This document shows positions 46,289 through 47,271 of a DNA stretch of 47,271 bases, piece by piece (the stretch's first letter is position 1; each line of letters starts with the position of its first letter). A program made the position numbers and the translations under genes. This stretch comes from Hungatella sp. UBA4396 (GTDB taxonomy: Bacteria > Bacillota > Clostridia > Lachnospirales > Lachnospiraceae): NCBI GenBank assembly GCA_002389905.1, contig DGRE01000002.1:1-47271 (forward strand), in the 5' to 3' direction. The notes beneath the pieces are model-generated. The model had not been told where the DNA came from. It did no database searches and saw only the letters and a program-made list of their open reading frames with translations.

Positions 46289-47149
46289 CTAATATGATTC
46301 AAGAACGGATGTAACAAAGTTTGAAATTAACGGATAATGAAGAGCATTTTCATTATAAACCAACCAGGATTTCCGGGTAAACTTCGATCCGTCTTTAAAT
46401 GTCAGCGGAAGTGAAAATAAGCCATCCTTTGGATCAAAATATTTAATATCGGAAAAAATACCGTAGCCCAGTTTGTGCTTGATCATCTGCAGGCAGGCTT
46501 CTCCGCTGTTTACTTTGAGCTTTATATTCGGCGGGGTGTCAAAGTTTTCATTCCACCATTTGGCGGTGGCATTTACAACAGTTTCTTCTTTTGCATACTC
46601 AATTTGAGGGAGGTTTGGCAAATCTTCCAGCGTAATTGGCCGGTGGGATATGATTGTGATCTGATCCTCTGACAATAAATGCTTTTTTAAAGGGGTGTTT
46701 ATGTTGCCGCGTGCGAAGCAGGCATGCAGCTCATGTGCTTCCAGTGATTTTATCAGTTGGCTGCTCAAATCGGTGTGGAGTTCTAATTTGATCTGAGGAA
46801 ATTTTTCTGAAAACTTTTCTACCAGCGCAGGGATGACAAAGTGCATGAAAGAGTTTGGCACACCGATTTTAAGAGTTCCCCGGGAGCCGTGTTCAGACTG
46901 TTCAATATGATCCTTTATTTCATCCAATGCCCTGAGAATTTCAGCGGCCTTTTGTACCACATATTCTCCATTTGGGGTAAAAACAATACCTTTACTGCCT
47001 CGGATCAGCAAAGTGGTATCAAGTTCAAGTTCCAGCTGCTGAAGTCTTCTGGTCAGTGTTGGCTGGGTTATAAACATCAGATTTGCGGTGCGGGTAATAT
47101 TTTTTGTATTGTAAAGCGTCATAAGTATTTTCCAATCAAAATCTCTCAT
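46289..47149 (-). CDS. LysR-family transcriptional regulator
   Basis: A 286-aa regulator. The HTH (residues 4-63) reads FDWKILMTLYNTKNITRTANLMFITQPTLTRRLQQLELEL, followed by a linker and a substrate-binding domain (RGTLKIGVPNSFMHFVIPALVEKFSEKFPQIKLEL). ATG at 47149 has AGGAGG close upstream; in-frame codons before it give an Asn-rich tail. It converges on the remains of an Ldh_2 dehydrogenase gene, so it may once have controlled that carboxylate catabolic gene. The effector is unknown. Confidence 0.9.
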   Translation of the reverse strand: MRDFDWKILMTLYNTKNITRTANLMFITQPTLTRRLQQLELELDTTLLIRGSKGIVFTPNGEYVVQKAAEILRALDEIKDHIEQSEHGSRGTLKIGVPNSFMHFVIPALVEKFSEKFPQIKLELHTDLSSQLIKSLEAHELHACFARGNINTPLKKHLLSEDQITIISHRPITLEDLPNLPQIEYAKEETVVNATAKWWNENFDTPPNIKLKVNSGEACLQMIKHKLGYGIFSDIKYFDPKDGLFSLPLTFKDGSKFTRKSWLVYNENALHYPLISNFVTSVLESY

Positions 47150-47271
47150 AGCCCCTCCTGTATTTCTGATAATATCATGGTTGTTATTTGTTATCAGCAT
47201 ATAATGATTGATGTGATTAGTCAATCATACAATAGTAAAAAATTGATGTGAGGTGACAAACTATAAATAGT

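Overview
The window is a low-to-moderate G+C Firmicutes chromosome carrying the replication origin. Gene content and order point to the Lachnospiraceae, probably the Lacrimispora / Clostridium saccharolyticum-sphenoides group: DUF3881, DUF4446 beside parB, class I two-subunit fumarase, AdhE, type II pantothenate kinase and TTG starts with strong Shine-Dalgarno sites. The genus is an inference from protein character, not a database match. Transcription diverges from oriC: most genes left of about 13.5 kb are on the minus strand, and the core genes to the right are on the plus strand.

Layout. 1-380: tandem leftward rRNA-type promoters with a boxA-like leader, so an rRNA operon probably lies just off the left edge, preceded by tRNA-Ser(GCU) with its own promoter. 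0.4-4.6 kb (minus): acyltransferase, fumarase beta and alpha, an Rrf2 regulator and a CBS-domain (CorC/HlyC-type) membrane protein. 4.7-13.4 kb (minus): the origin block gyrA, gyrB, recF, yaaA, dnaN, dnaA. DnaA boxes flank dnaA on both sides, and the dnaA-dnaN gap carries a DnaA-trio next to an AT-rich stretch, giving a bipartite origin like that of B. subtilis. 13.9-25.3 kb (mostly plus): an ECF transporter S component, then rpmH, rnpA, yidD, yidC, jag, mnmE, mnmG, rsmG, parA, parB and a DUF4446 gene, with three perfect parS sites. Two of those parS sites form the arms of a terminator hairpin.

25.3-43.9 kb is metabolic and regulatory: type II pantothenate kinase, adhE behind a Rex-like operator, NADH pyrophosphatase, bioY behind a BirA-like box, a regulator fusing an HTH to a desulfoferrodoxin domain, a MarR/MFS efflux pair with a duplicated operator, a CRP-family regulator facing a rhodanese / CoA-disulfide-reductase operon that carries a CRP-type site at about -40, glutamate dehydrogenase behind a promoter-proximal terminator, a sodium:solute symporter, an ECF sigma / anti-sigma pair and DUF3881.

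44.0-46.3 kb is a decayed mobile-element scar at tRNA-Arg(CCU). It contains a 40-nt duplication of the tRNA 5' half, a tyrosine-integrase fragment keeping the HxxRH motif, an IS5-type transposase fragment, a phage holin, further phage ORF stubs, and a chimeric ORF joining the start of a DUF1016 (YhcG-type) protein to the C-terminal half of an Ldh_2-type malate/lactate dehydrogenase. A LysR regulator closes the window.

The least-explained signals are a dispersed ~44-bp double-hairpin repeat (five copies between 3 and 25 kb, one read through as the MnmG C-terminus and one supplying the RsmG stop codon), the HTH-desulfoferrodoxin fusion, the parS-terminator hybrid and the chimeric ORF. No CRISPR array, toxin-antitoxin system or intact defence island was seen.
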